A DNA stretch of 64,000 bases, taken from positions 282,501 to 346,500 of the forward strand of contig JAHBTU010000002.1 in assembly GCA_019638455.1 (NCBI GenBank), written 5' to 3'. Below, one piece after another: positions 8,224-17,280 of the stretch (the first letter of the stretch is position 1; each line of letters opens with the position of its first letter). The DNA comes from Saprospiraceae bacterium. GTDB lineage: Bacteria; Bacteroidota; Bacteroidia; Chitinophagales; Saprospiraceae. The notes beneath the pieces are model-generated. The model did no database searches, was not told where the DNA came from, and saw only the letters and a program-made list of their open reading frames with translations. The translations under genes were made by a program, and so were the position numbers.

Positions 8224-11200
8224 TCACAGGGGTATTGTCAGTTCCACGCGCGTTCCGGTTGCTTGTCCGTTATCGTCCTTTAAATCAATGATGTCCACGC
8301 GGGCATCCATTTTGCGAAGTTTGTTGATGAGGTCAATACGGTCGCGGGTGATACTCATGCCCATTGATTTTTTGTGATGATTCCCATTTTTCCCTGCTTT
8401 TAAGGCTGCCGATTCTTCACGACCAATACCGTTGTCCTCTATCACACAGCGCAAGTATTCTCCATCGCGAACAATTTTTAGCAGAATTTTTCCCTCGCAT
8501 TTCTCTTTGGATAAGTGCCGCAATCCATGCCAAATCGCATTCTCCAAAAAAGGCTGAATCAGCATGGGAGGAATCACGATACTTGACGTGCGCAAGGATT
8601 CCGCTACTTCAATTTTATACTCAAAACAATTGTCGAAGCGCAAGCTTTCCATTTGCAGATAGAGGTCAAGCACTTCCAGTTCATCTGCCAGACTGATGTG
8701 GCCTGAGCGCGACTGTTGAAGAATCAGCCGCACTAGTCTGGCAAAGTTGTTTAGATACTCTGAGGCTTTTTTCGATTCGTTTTTGATGATATAGCTGTCT
8801 ATCGAATTAAGGGTGTTGAACAGGAAATGGGGGTTCATCTGGGCCAACAGGGCGCTCATTTCTACCTGCGCCAACCTCTTTTCATACTCGGTCTTAAGGC
8901 GTTCTTTCCGACGAATTTGGCTGACACGATACTGATAAGCACCATAGACGATGCAGCCGATGACAAGCAACACAGCTCCCCTAAACCACCATGTGGCCCA
9001 CCAAGCAGTGGCTACAAACACTGGGATTTCGAGCAGTTTTTCGTTCCAAACGCCTTCGTTGTTGGCTGCTTGCAGTTGAAACACATACTTGCCTCCCGGC
9101 ACGTTTGTGTAGTTGGCAAACCGACGGTTGCTTACCTCTGTCCAATCATCGAATCCCGCGAGCCGATAGCGGAAGCGCGTTTTGTTGCCGAGCGTGAAGG
9201 CTCTCGCCGAGAAGCCAACGGAAAAAAAGTTCTCCCAATACTGTAGCCGGACTGGCTCTCCGCCATATAAGGACTCGTAGTGGCGAGATTTGTTCGACAC
9301 ATGGATTTCCGTGACATAAGGCACTGGCAGTTCGCGGTTGCGTTGAAGTTCTGCCGGGTTGGCCAACACGATGTCGTTGCGTCCGCCAAATACCAATTCG
9401 CCTGAAGGAAGAATAGAGAAGTGATAAAAATCGGGTTCTTTCACGCCATATCGAAAGTTGAAGGAGGTCAACTCCAACGTCTCTGCATTGATTTTCAGCA
9501 ACTCTTTTTCCGTGTAGCTCCAAATATCGCCATTTGCATCTGCCGCGATGTCGTACAGATTTTCCAAGATGCCTTTGCCAGCGATGTTAAACTTAAACGT
9601 CACGCCCAACTGGGGTTGAGCGGGGTTCGCCCACCCCAACCAGCCATCGCTGCTTACCAACCACACCCGTCCCTTTTTGTCTTCTGTAAAATCAAACACT
9701 ACCGGAAAACTGTTTGTGCTTGATTTTTTATAAATAAAGTTGAAAATCGTGTCGCGGGCAGCATCGTACACGCCCAGCCCACCACCCCGAACAAACCAGA
9801 TATTGCCTCGGCTATCCTCAAATAAGCCCCCGATTTTGAGCAAACTTTCTTCTTCGGTGGCCTGCAAGCTCTCCGCACCAAAAATACGCGGCTGGCGTTT
9901 GCTGGGGTCGAGACAAACAAGTCCTTCGCCAATTGCGCAAAGCCAAATCTTGTCGTCGCGAGCAGCCAAAACATCTCCCCATCGTTTAAAACGAATGCCT
10001 GGAACCGGCTTTTCTGGGCGCAACTGACCGCCCTTCGTTGGCAACCAAGTAAACAATCCTTCTTCCGCGGATACCACATACACCCCATCGCGCCGGCGCG
10101 AGAATCCGCGCACCGCGACCTGCCTGTTGAAAGGGAACTTCGCCCATGTGTGGCTCAATTTGTCGAACCTGTAAATGCCATCGGTGTAACGAGGGCACAC
10201 GATGAGGCCATCGCTCGCGATTTCGGGCAAGACGTAAAACGTGAACCCCCACTCCGTGTGCAAATCACTGTATGAGTATTGGGCAAATTGCTGCATCAGC
10301 GGGTCGAAGCATTGGATGCCTCGCAAGTTGCGTTGCCAAGCTCGCCCGTCTTTATCAATGCTTTCGGCCCCGTACAATTCCTGCTTGATATGTTTGTTGT
10401 GTTTGACAAAAACGACTTCTCGCCAGCGAGTGTGGTAAATGACAAACCCATTCAACGTTGTTATCCAAAGCTCGTCGGTGTTGCGGCTCAAAATTTTGGC
10501 AGTCGGCGTTTGCAGGATGTCACTGCCATATTTATTTTTCAAAAATAGTGGCTCGAGCGTTTGTTTTTCGGGGTCAAAAACCGAAACGCCTGCCCCCCAG
10601 CTGCCCACATACAATTTCCCGTCACTATGGTAACACAAGCGCCGAAAAGCGTTCACATTCACTTGATAATCTTTGTCTTTTTGCGGAAAAGTGAACCAGC
10701 GCACCTCGCCCGTTCGCTTGTTCACCTGCTGCAAGCCTGCGGGTGTGCCAGCCCAAACCAACGAATCGCCATCCGACTCGATACTAAGAACCGATTGCGG
10801 AGAGTCCAGCATCGGCGAAATGGCTGGGTAAGCTTCTGGTGGGTAGGGATATTGGTAAAAATCGTCGCTCTCGGGGCGGAATTTCCAAAGACCATGAGAA
10901 CGTGTTCCGAGCCAAATATCACCTGCCGAATCTTTGAACAACACCGAGACACTGTGGCCAAAATCGCGGGTCAATGTGGCGGCCTTTCCTGTTGTCGTGA
11001 TTTGATAATGTTTGAATGTGTCGGCGCGGACATTGAGCACCGAAATGCCTTGTCCGGTCGCCACCCACACTTCATCTTTTTCTGGTAAAATGCTGAATAT
11101 GTTGTTGTCAAGCAAAGATCGGGGGTTGGCTGGGTCGCGCCGCCAAACTTTGAATTGATGTCCGTCGAATCGGCAAAGCCCATCATCGGCACCCGCCCAA

Positions 11201-11346
11201 ACAAAGCCATCCTCGCCCGCCACCACTAACCTCGCACCATTGACAGGCAATCCGTTTTCCCGCGTAAACTGCGTGGGTTGGCCAAATTTGTATTGCGCTG
11301 CCGCGATATTGAAGATGCCAAGCCACGCTGCCGCAATGAGCAACAT
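8224..11346 (-). CDS. Sensor histidine kinase with beta-propeller (two-component regulator propeller) sensor
   Basis: About 1,040 residues from ATG 11346, which opens a signal peptide (MLLIAAAWLGIFNIAAAQ). An in-frame ATG at 11442 lies only about 5 bp from a TACATTTG -7 element and is unlikely to be used. The periplasmic part is a seven- or eight-bladed series of regulator-propeller repeats (GEDGFVWAGADDGLCRFDGHQ, DSAGDIWLGTRSHGLWKF and similar), then a Y_Y_Y domain ending near FVFQLQAANNEG-type sequence. One transmembrane helix follows (WWFRGAVLLVIGCIVYGAY), then a LytS-type kinase domain with the phosphoacceptor histidine in MNPHFLFNTLNSID and a C-terminal ATPase domain (IEDNGIGRE, GMSITRDRI). 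It probably signals to the LytTR regulator downstream. Confidence 0.92.
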   Translation of the reverse strand: MLLIAAAWLGIFNIAAAQYKFGQPTQFTRENGLPVNGARLVVAGEDGFVWAGADDGLCRFDGHQFKVWRRDPANPRSLLDNNIFSILPEKDEVWVATGQGISVLNVRADTFKHYQITTTGKAATLTRDFGHSVSVLFKDSAGDIWLGTRSHGLWKFRPESDDFYQYPYPPEAYPAISPMLDSPQSVLSIESDGDSLVWAGTPAGLQQVNKRTGEVRWFTFPQKDKDYQVNVNAFRRLCYHSDGKLYVGSWGAGVSVFDPEKQTLEPLFLKNKYGSDILQTPTAKILSRNTDELWITTLNGFVIYHTRWREVVFVKHNKHIKQELYGAESIDKDGRAWQRNLRGIQCFDPLMQQFAQYSYSDLHTEWGFTFYVLPEIASDGLIVCPRYTDGIYRFDKLSHTWAKFPFNRQVAVRGFSRRRDGVYVVSAEEGLFTWLPTKGGQLRPEKPVPGIRFKRWGDVLAARDDKIWLCAIGEGLVCLDPSKRQPRIFGAESLQATEEESLLKIGGLFEDSRGNIWFVRGGGLGVYDAARDTIFNFIYKKSSTNSFPVVFDFTEDKKGRVWLVSSDGWLGWANPAQPQLGVTFKFNIAGKGILENLYDIAADANGDIWSYTEKELLKINAETLELTSFNFRYGVKEPDFYHFSILPSGELVFGGRNDIVLANPAELQRNRELPVPYVTEIHVSNKSRHYESLYGGEPVRLQYWENFFSVGFSARAFTLGNKTRFRYRLAGFDDWTEVSNRRFANYTNVPGGKYVFQLQAANNEGVWNEKLLEIPVFVATAWWATWWFRGAVLLVIGCIVYGAYQYRVSQIRRKERLKTEYEKRLAQVEMSALLAQMNPHFLFNTLNSIDSYIIKNESKKASEYLNNFARLVRLILQQSRSGHISLADELEVLDLYLQMESLRFDNCFEYKIEVAESLRTSSIVIPPMLIQPFLENAIWHGLRHLSKEKCEGKILLKIVRDGEYLRCVIEDNGIGREESAALKAGKNGNHHKKSMGMSITRDRIDLINKLRKMDARVDIIDLKDDNGQATGTRVELTIPL

Positions 11347-11446
11347 CGCCCGGCGGGCTGAGAACACGTTTGCGAGACCGTCGAAGATTTCGCAAGCGCC
11401 TCCCAACCATCTTCGAGTGCAATATAACGGAGGTGCATACATCGGA

Positions 11447-11454
11447 CAAATGTA
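11447..11454 (-). promoter_or_regulatory. -7 element TACATTTG upstream of the propeller histidine kinase
   Basis: TACATTTG on the minus strand matches the Bacteroidota -7 consensus TAnnTTTG. It lies about 100 bp before ATG 11346 and only about 5 bp before the in-frame ATG 11442, which argues for the shorter protein. I did not find a well-spaced -33 TTG. Confidence 0.4.
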
Positions 11455-11518
11455 ACATACTGGTTAATTCGAGGTGACGAATGCCGACAATTTGGCACTC
11501 ACACGTCTTCATTTGCCC

Positions 11519-12010
11519 TCAATGGGACACGCTGACAAAGGTTTCCTTCATCGCCGCGACTCTCTCCTCAAACGGCATCCTGCGCGACAAGGGGTTTTCC
11601 CATTGCTTGAAGAGGCCATTGATATACTCTGAATGAAGCGTTCGTTTTTGGGTGCGCAGATTCACATGAACATATCTTGTCCAAAGCATTGCTTTCACTT
11701 TGGTGCAGGACTCATTCCACATTTGCATTTCTACCAAAACATCGCTTGAGTTCCACTCCAAAATAGACGACTGGATGAGTACTTTTTCCATAGCGCGCGC
11801 TGGAGTCAGGTAGGCAATCTGGTTTTGCGCTACTACCCAGGATTCGCCCGTTTTGGCTGCATGGTCGTAAATGTCGAATCCGTAGTTGTGCAGCAGATGG
11901 TCTTCCCGCGCATTGATAAAATAATCGATATAGCGTGTGTTGCTCAAGTGATTGAACGGGTCGCAGTGCATGAAACGTATGGTGTGCATGGAATCGGGAG
12001 CCTTTGTCAT
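11519..12010 (-). CDS. Acyl-CoA thioesterase, hot-dog fold (4HBT family)
   Basis: A 163-residue protein with the single hot-dog fold of the 4-hydroxybenzoyl-CoA thioesterase/YbgC group. The N-terminal HTIRFMHCDPFNHLSNTRYI carries the catalytic aspartate and the DxxxHxxNxxYxxYF-like helix that binds CoA (CDPFNHLSNTRYIDYF). No signal peptide; cytoplasmic. Family members hydrolyse acyl-CoA thioesters; the acyl group cannot be predicted. It ends just after the kinase promoter region on the same strand and is preceded by a GC-rich hairpin that separates it from the TonB-domain gene. Start at ATG 12010; a second Met at residue 8 is possible. Confidence 0.85.
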   Translation of the reverse strand: MTKAPDSMHTIRFMHCDPFNHLSNTRYIDYFINAREDHLLHNYGFDIYDHAAKTGESWVVAQNQIAYLTPARAMEKVLIQSSILEWNSSDVLVEMQMWNESCTKVKAMLWTRYVHVNLRTQKRTLHSEYINGLFKQWENPLSRRMPFEERVAAMKETFVSVSH

Positions 12011-12045
12011 AATCCAAAATGTCTCAGGTCAATTTTTCTCAACCC

Positions 12046-12074
12046 CCCCTCCCGACTATTATGAGCGGGAGGGG
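12046..12074. repeat. GC-rich inverted repeat between two minus-strand genes
   Basis: CCCCTCCCG at 12046-12054 is exactly complementary to CGGGAGGGG at 12066-12074, with an 11-nt loop. It lies 15 bp after the stop of the TonB-domain gene, where a transcription stop would be expected, but on the minus strand the run following it is A-rich rather than T-rich, so it is at best an atypical terminator. Confidence 0.5.
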
Positions 12075-12089
12075 TTAAAACAAACCAAA

Positions 12090-12542
12090 TTAAAACAACT
12101 CAAGTTTGAAGTGCACCCGAACAAATATCTTTTGTTCGACAGGCACTCCGTCACGATGCGCGGCATTCCATGGGGGCATATTCGATAGCATTTTTTTCAC
12201 TGCCTTGTCGCAGCTGTAACTAAGCGGTTCGACAATCCGAATATCTGTCAGTTTGCCATCCGTCTGCACCACGGCCTCCGCTCCGACGACCCCCTCCAAG
12301 CCAGTTTCGCGGGCCGCACTGGGATATTGGACGTGTTCACGCACATACTGCTTGAAATTGGGGAACCACGCGTTTCTAATTCTGCTCCTTGAAGTCGAAA
12401 GTTCATTGTGCGCTTTCGGTGTAGGCGCTTCCTCGTCAAGAGAGACTTTGGTTTCCATTCGGCGAAAATGGGGCGGCGTTTGAGCGGTCGCAACAGACCA
12501 GAGGCACAGGCTGGTCAGTGCCAGCGCGAAAATTGTTTTCAT
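12090..12542 (-). CDS. Secreted protein with TonB C-terminal domain
   Basis: A 150-residue protein from ATG 12542, chosen because MKTIFALALTSLCLWSVATAQ is a signal peptide; the open frame extends upstream to 12638 without support. The C-terminal 85 residues form a TonB-type domain (YPSAARETGLEGVVGAEAVV with DGKLTDIRIVEPLSYSCDKAV, MPPWNAAHRDGVPVEQ). Unlike a true TonB it has no transmembrane anchor or proline-rich spacer, so it is probably a periplasmic or lipid-free relative of the type common in Bacteroidota, where this domain is often found apart from ExbB/ExbD. Its partner is unknown. It is divergent from the MddA-like gene. Confidence 0.82.
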   Translation of the reverse strand: MKTIFALALTSLCLWSVATAQTPPHFRRMETKVSLDEEAPTPKAHNELSTSRSRIRNAWFPNFKQYVREHVQYPSAARETGLEGVVGAEAVVQTDGKLTDIRIVEPLSYSCDKAVKKMLSNMPPWNAAHRDGVPVEQKIFVRVHFKLELF

Positions 12543-12854
12543 AGCGAAATAAGATTTGAAAAAAATGTGATTGAATTCGCTGACAAAGGACACCGCCTTT
12601 TTAAAACTGGCCAAGACTGTTTGATTGTGTGTGGCCAAAAGTTGAGTCGTTTGATGGTTTTATTGAGTACGACAAGCATCGTGAGCAAAATGCGCGTTTT
12701 TTTCTTTTTGAACGTCGTTGCCTCAAAAAACACTGACAGCTGCGCGAAAAATGCACCTATCGGCTCATCTATTCATTGTCGGGTCAGGATGTCGGGCAAA
12801 CCTTGCGGCGCAATTGAATCGATCACATTGTTTACACTCAATCTAACTCACTTT
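12543..12854. other. 312-bp divergent intergenic region
   Basis: Separates the minus-strand TonB-domain gene from the plus-strand methyltransferase gene and must hold both promoters. I see no TAnnTTTG element with good spacing, no strong hairpin and no convincing small gene. An open frame runs through it in phase with the methyltransferase, but the protein family begins at ATG 12855. Confidence 0.5.
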
Positions 12855-13649
12855 ATGAAACGTCTTCTCGTTTTGCTGTACGGCGTTGTCGCTTATTGTG
12901 TGTTTTTCGGCACCTTTCTCTATATGATTGGCTTCGTCGGAAACATATTCGTTCCCAAAAGCATTGACGGCGAGCTACAGGTGCCGCTCTTGGAGGCCAT
13001 CGTCGTCAATGCAGGTCTTTTGTCGCTGTTTGCAGTGCAACACAGTGTCATGGCCCGACCTGCTTTTAAGCGTTGGTGGGCGCAGTTCGTCCCCGAATCC
13101 ATGGAGCGTAGCACATTCGTGTTGCTTGCAAGTATTTGTCTCCTTGCGTTGGCCTATTTTTGGCAGCCGATGGGTGGCGTGGTTTGGGCCGTTGAAAATG
13201 GTGCTCTCGCTGCTACATTGACGGGCGTCAGCCTTCTGGGCTGGGGTATCGTTTTGGTCGCCACGTTTATGATTAACCATTTCGACCTGTTCGGGCTGCG
13301 CCAAGTGTGGCTCTACTTTCAAGGTAAGAAGTACGAACACATCCCATTCCGTCTCCCGCTTTTTTACAAGTATGTGCGCCACCCACTCTACCTCGGTTTT
13401 ATCATCGCATTTTGGGCTGCTCCTGTCATGACGTTCACGCATCTCTTTTTTGCCGTGATGACCACAGGATATATTCTCGTGGCGATTCAGCTCGAGGAGG
13501 GTGATTTGGTGACTTTGTACGGCGACAAATACCGCAATTACAAAAAGTGGGCGCCTATGCTGATTCCTTCCTTCAAAAAACTGTCGCGACGGGCCGAATC
13601 TGCCAAAATGGAATCAGAGAAAGCGGAAAGCCAAGCTCCCATCTACTAA
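12855..13649 (+). CDS. mddA: MddA-like methanethiol S-methyltransferase (NnrU/isoprenylcysteine methyltransferase superfamily)
   Basis: A 264-residue integral membrane protein from ATG 12855, with about five or six hydrophobic segments (MKRLLVLLYGVVAYCVFFGTF and others). It has the pattern I associate with MddA enzymes: FAVQHSVMARPAFKRWW, ERSTFVLLASICL, NHFDLFGLRQVWLY and the C-terminal cofactor motif YKYVRHPLYLGF with EEGDLVTLYGDKYRNY. MddA methylates methanethiol with S-adenosylmethionine to give dimethyl sulfide. The fit to the family is good over the whole length, but other members of the superfamily cannot be excluded without a tree. The charged tail (RRAESAKMESEKAESQ) is an extension. 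A strong terminator follows. Confidence 0.75.
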   Translation: MKRLLVLLYGVVAYCVFFGTFLYMIGFVGNIFVPKSIDGELQVPLLEAIVVNAGLLSLFAVQHSVMARPAFKRWWAQFVPESMERSTFVLLASICLLALAYFWQPMGGVVWAVENGALAATLTGVSLLGWGIVLVATFMINHFDLFGLRQVWLYFQGKKYEHIPFRLPLFYKYVRHPLYLGFIIAFWAAPVMTFTHLFFAVMTTGYILVAIQLEEGDLVTLYGDKYRNYKKWAPMLIPSFKKLSRRAESAKMESEKAESQAPIY

Positions 13650-13706
13650 TTGACCGCATCCCTGAGGCCATCCCATCAGAAGACAATCTTGCAAGGCTTT
13701 CATCTT

Positions 13707-13740
13707 AGCTCGGTCTGAAAAGACCGGGCTTTTTTTATTT
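13707..13740 (+). terminator. Rho-independent terminator after the mddA-like gene
   Basis: AGCTCGGTCT (13707-13716) pairs with AGACCGGGCT (13721-13730) with one G-T pair and a 4-nt loop, followed at once by a run of seven T residues and an AT-rich tail. Confidence 0.88.
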
Positions 13741-13795
13741 TGTCTAAATGGTATCCCAACGTTGGTCGTATCCATTTAAAACACTCAAAATCATC

Positions 13796-13803
13796 TACCT
13801 TTG
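13796..13803 (+). promoter_or_regulatory. -7 element TACCTTTG upstream of lepA
   Basis: TACCTTTG matches TAnnTTTG exactly and lies about 145 bp before the lepA start. No TTG sits at the usual 17-23 bp upstream, so only the -7 half is supported. The hairpin at 13813-13844 would be near the very 5' end of the transcript. Confidence 0.5.
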
Positions 13804-13812
13804 CAGGCCGAA

Positions 13813-13844
13813 AACGGCTATTGGCTTTTTTGCCTTTAGCCGTT
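13813..13844 (+). promoter_or_regulatory. Leader hairpin upstream of lepA
   Basis: AACGGCTA (13813-13820) and TAGCCGTT (13837-13844) pair perfectly. Inside, GGC and GCC pair around a T-rich loop, with a symmetrical TT/TT bulge between the two helices. GGCAA and a run of six T follow, so the structure resembles an intrinsic terminator placed between the lepA promoter and its start. It could attenuate lepA or simply protect the 5' end. Confidence 0.5.
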
Positions 13845-13947
13845 GGCAATTTTTTAGGATATAACTTGTTGCGGTGAAGAGATTTTCCTTCAATCAAAAC
13901 CCTACACTGCACAACAAGCGTGTTTCCAAAAGCCAACACCATTTTCA

Positions 13948-15744
13948 ATGAAGAATATCCGCAATTTTTGCATCATAGCGCATATTGACCACGGCAAGAG
14001 CACACTTGCCGACCGCCTGCTTGAATATACCAACACTATCAGCAAGCGTGATATGCAGGACCAGGCGCTCGACAACATGGACCTCGAACGTGAGCGCGGC
14101 ATCACCATCAAAAGTCATGCGATACAGATGCGCTATGTGCATCCGGCCAATGGCGAGGAATATATTTTCAACTTGATTGACACCCCCGGCCATGTTGATT
14201 TTTCCTACGAGGTGAGCCGTTCCATCGCTGCTTGCGAAGGCGCACTGCTTTTGGTGGATGCCACACAAGGCATTCAGGCTCAGACCATCAGTAATCTTTA
14301 TCTCGCGGTCGAGCACGACCTTGAAATTATACCCATCGTCAACAAAGTGGACATGGAAACCGCGATGATTGAAGAGGTCCAAGACCAAATCATGGACCTT
14401 ATTGGGTGTAGTAGAGAGGAGATTATCTCTGCCTCCGGGCGCACGGGCATCGGTGTGCCAGAGATATTGGCGGCGGTGGTTGACCGCGTGCCGTCGCCAA
14501 AAGGCGACCCTAACGCCCCCCTGCAAACGATGATTTTTGACTCCATGTTCAACTCTTACAGGGGAGTGGTTGCCTACGTCCGCGTGATGAACGGCACTTT
14601 GAAAAAAGGAGACAAAATCAAGTTTTACAACACGGGCAAAGAAGTGTTTGCCGAAGAGGTTGGCGTATTGAAACTGGGCCAATACGAAACCAATGAGCTG
14701 AGCGCGGGCAACGTCGGATATGTCATCACGGGCATAAAAGTCAGTCGAGAAATCAAAGTCGGTGACACGATAACCCACGTTGCGAACCCATGTTCCGAAC
14801 CCGTTAAGGGTTTTGAGGATGTGAAACCGATGGTGTTTGCAGGACTGTACCCATTGGACAATGATGACTTCGAAGATTTGCGCGATTCTTTGGAAAAACT
14901 CCAATTGAACGATGCCTCATTGGTGTACGAACCCGAAACATCCGCCGCTTTGGGGTTTGGCTTCCGGTGCGGATTTCTCGGAATGTTGCATTTGGAAATC
15001 GTGCAAGAGCGTCTTTATCGAGAGTTCAAGCAAGAAATCATCACGACGGTGCCCAACGTGCCCTATTTTGCCACCGACATGAAGGGGCATCGTTTTCGCG
15101 TGCATCAGCCAACAGAATTGCCCGACCCCAACCACCTTTCATCGGTGGAAGAACCCTACATCTACGCCCAAATCATCACCAAGCCAGAATATATCGGAAA
15201 TATCATGACGCTTTGCCTCGAAAAACGAGGCATTCTCATCAAGCAGCAGTATCTCACCTCGACGCGCTTGGAAATGATTTTCCACCTGCCGCTCGCGGAA
15301 ATTGTTTTTGACTTTTATGACAAATTGAAATCCATGACGCGCGGTTACGCCTCTTTCGACTATCACTTGCTCGACTACCGCGAGACGGATTTGGTGAAAC
15401 TCGACATCAAGCTCAATGGCGAACAGGTGGACGCGCTCAGTGCCCTCGTACACCGCTCAAAAGCGGAACAGATGGGACGGCGGATGTGCGAAAAACTCAA
15501 AGAATTGTTGCCTCGTCAGCAATTCCAGATTGCCATTCAGGCAGCCATAGGCCAGAAAATAATCGCGCGCGAAACCATTTCGGCACTCCGAAAGGACGTG
15601 ACCGCGAAATGCTATGGCGGCGACATCTCTCGCAAACGGAAATTGTTGGAAAAACAAAAAGAAGGCAAAAAACGCATGAAGCAGTTCGGCTCGGTGGAAG
15701 TGCCGCAAGAAGCGTTTTTGAAGGTGCTGAAGTTGAGCGATTGA
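13948..15744 (+). CDS. lepA: Elongation factor 4 (LepA), back-translocating ribosomal GTPase
   Basis: A 598-residue protein of full family length. Domains run in order: GTPase (G1 [25 protein letters not shown] switch [14 protein letters not shown]3, NKVDM G4), a beta-barrel domain II, two EF-G-like domains III and V ([19 protein letters not shown]-rich), and the LepA-specific C-terminal domain ([20 protein letters not shown] followed by a lysine-rich [16 protein letters not shown]). EF4 binds ribosomes and promotes reverse translocation or helps biogenesis and stress recovery. The start is the ATG at 13948, which gives the standard [16 protein letters not shown]. It is convergent with dapA, with 4 bp between the stops. 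Confidence 0.98.
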   Translation: MKNIRNFCIIAHIDHGKSTLADRLLEYTNTISKRDMQDQALDNMDLERERGITIKSHAIQMRYVHPANGEEYIFNLIDTPGHVDFSYEVSRSIAACEGALLLVDATQGIQAQTISNLYLAVEHDLEIIPIVNKVDMETAMIEEVQDQIMDLIGCSREEIISASGRTGIGVPEILAAVVDRVPSPKGDPNAPLQTMIFDSMFNSYRGVVAYVRVMNGTLKKGDKIKFYNTGKEVFAEEVGVLKLGQYETNELSAGNVGYVITGIKVSREIKVGDTITHVANPCSEPVKGFEDVKPMVFAGLYPLDNDDFEDLRDSLEKLQLNDASLVYEPETSAALGFGFRCGFLGMLHLEIVQERLYREFKQEIITTVPNVPYFATDMKGHRFRVHQPTELPDPNHLSSVEEPYIYAQIITKPEYIGNIMTLCLEKRGILIKQQYLTSTRLEMIFHLPLAEIVFDFYDKLKSMTRGYASFDYHLLDYRETDLVKLDIKLNGEQVDALSALVHRSKAEQMGRRMCEKLKELLPRQQFQIAIQAAIGQKIIARETISALRKDVTAKCYGGDISRKRKLLEKQKEGKKRMKQFGSVEVPQEAFLKVLKLSD

Positions 15745-15748
15745 CCCA

Positions 15749-16642
15749 TCACAAATATCCCAGCTTCTCCAGTTCGGCCATTATCAAATGCACGCCTTGC
15801 TCGCTCATTGGCACGAGCGGGAGCCTCACCTCGCGGCCGCAAAGTCCTTGCAGCTCGAGGGCAGCTTTCACCCCAACGGGGTTTCCTTCTAAAAAAAGCA
15901 ACTTGTAAAGCTCGAGCAGTTTCAAATTGAGTTTTTGAGCGGTCGGCATATCGTTGCGCAACGCGGCACGCACCATGTCGGTAAAGGCACGCGGAGTGGT
16001 GTTCGCAATCACGGAAATCACGCCATCTCCACCCGTTGCAATCAGCGGAAGCGTGATGAAATCATCGCCGCTCAACACGAGAAAATCCTTAGGCTTCCCC
16101 TTGATAATTTTCATCACTTGGTAAATGTCGTCAGAGGCTTCTTTCACGCCAAGAAACTTTTCGCTCGCATTGGCAAGGCGAAGTGTCGTCTCGGCAGCCA
16201 TATTGGAGGCCGTGCGGCTTGGCACGTTGTAAATGATGATGGGTCTTGGTGATACTTCGGCCAGTTCCATATAATGGCGAAAGATGCCTTCTTGGCCGGG
16301 CTTGTTGTAGGCAGGGTTGCTCGACAGCAGCGCATCAATGCCTTCGAAGTTGAAGTCCTTGATTTTGTCCACCATTGCCTGTGTGTTGTTGCCTCCAAAA
16401 ACCCCCGCCACCACTGGCAGCCGGCCCCGATTGACCTTGATGGTGAAATCAAGGATTTCCCGATGCTCTTCATCCGACAATACGACTGATTCTCCGGTGG
16501 TGCCAAGACTGACAAGGAACTCAACCCCGCCCGCAATGACGTGTTCAATAATTTTTTCGAGGTCTTCCCAGTCAACGCCACCATTTTTGAAAGGCGTAAC
16601 CAAGGCCACGCCAGTACCCCTAAATCGCTCGTGCAGATTCAT
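15749..16642 (-). CDS. dapA: 4-hydroxy-tetrahydrodipicolinate synthase DapA
   Basis: A 297-residue TIM-barrel enzyme of the N-acetylneuraminate lyase superfamily. It condenses pyruvate and aspartate semialdehyde, the first step committed to lysine and diaminopimelate. Visible motifs: GTGVALVTPF near the N-terminus, SLGTTGES that binds the substrate carboxylate, the general-base tyrosine in YNVPSRT, and the Schiff-base lysine in FLGVKEAS (about residue 166). The start at ATG 16642 gives the family N-terminus MNLHERFRGTG; upstream in-frame codons belong to the overlapping gene. The first 23 bp overlap the end of the DUF6913-like gene upstream, so the two are translated from one transcript. Confidence 0.97.
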   Translation of the reverse strand: MNLHERFRGTGVALVTPFKNGGVDWEDLEKIIEHVIAGGVEFLVSLGTTGESVVLSDEEHREILDFTIKVNRGRLPVVAGVFGGNNTQAMVDKIKDFNFEGIDALLSSNPAYNKPGQEGIFRHYMELAEVSPRPIIIYNVPSRTASNMAAETTLRLANASEKFLGVKEASDDIYQVMKIIKGKPKDFLVLSGDDFITLPLIATGGDGVISVIANTTPRAFTDMVRAALRNDMPTAQKLNLKLLELYKLLFLEGNPVGVKAALELQGLCGREVRLPLVPMSEQGVHLIMAELEKLGYL

Positions 16643-17171
16643 TTTTCGAAAGGACGATTTTATCCAGATACAAGTGCATTTGTTCGATGAAGTAGGCGAG
16701 CCCTTTGTCGTCGGGGGTCTCCAAAAGTAGGTCAAAATCGTTGGGGCGCTCCGTCGCAAAACCCACTTTCATGGCCGCTTGTGAAGCCGCGGCAAGCCAT
16801 TCGAGTGGCGGGCACTCTTCCGGGTTGAGGTAAATCAACAGGTCGAATTTTTCCTCGGCAAAGGCTTTGGCTTTCTCGCTTTTGGGCACTCCTGCCCAGG
16901 TTGTTTCTTTTTGAAAGAAAAAATTGAACGCATGTCCCTCTGGGGGTTGCTTGGTTTTGAAATAACCAAACAAACGGACACTCTTGCCCTTTTCCACCAA
17001 TTGTTTGGCGTAGTCCATCACTTCATGCCGGGTTTTCTCGGCGGTGGCATCAAACAGGACACCCACTTTTTTCGCGCTGGCAAAATTGTGCGCTTGGCGA
17101 TGACGCTTCTGTGTCGCCAATATCTTGCGCAAGGATTTTTCATAAAGGGCAATGCGGATGGATTCCAGCAT
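16620..17171 (-). CDS. DUF6913-like protein
   Basis: A 183-residue protein without signal peptide or membrane segment. It resembles a small family found mainly in Bacteroidota (DUF6913, from memory), with a Rossmann-like core: a strand VGVLFDATAE, a helix with KQLVEKGKSVRLFGYF, then FDLLIYLNPEECPPLEWLAA and KVGFATERPNDFDLLLE. The biochemical role is not known. Its stop lies inside the first codons of dapA, giving a 23-bp overlap, so it is very likely translationally coupled to dapA. This arrangement suggests, without proving, a link with lysine or cell-wall precursor metabolism. Confidence 0.8.
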   Translation of the reverse strand: MLESIRIALYEKSLRKILATQKRHRQAHNFASAKKVGVLFDATAEKTRHEVMDYAKQLVEKGKSVRLFGYFKTKQPPEGHAFNFFFQKETTWAGVPKSEKAKAFAEEKFDLLIYLNPEECPPLEWLAAASQAAMKVGFATERPNDFDLLLETPDDKGLAYFIEQMHLYLDKIVLSKNESARAI

Positions 17172-17280
17172 GGCAAGCGTAGATTTTTTGAATTCTGATG
17201 TGCTGTGCTCGGGGCAAAATCATTATTGCCCTAGAGTAAACTGCCTAACGTTCAAGTGTCGCCATCTATTTGCTGCTTGA

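Noticed and set aside
13945..14904. 319-codon open frame opposite lepA
   Set aside because: Complete overlap with the conserved GTPase domain of lepA and no recognisable protein features.
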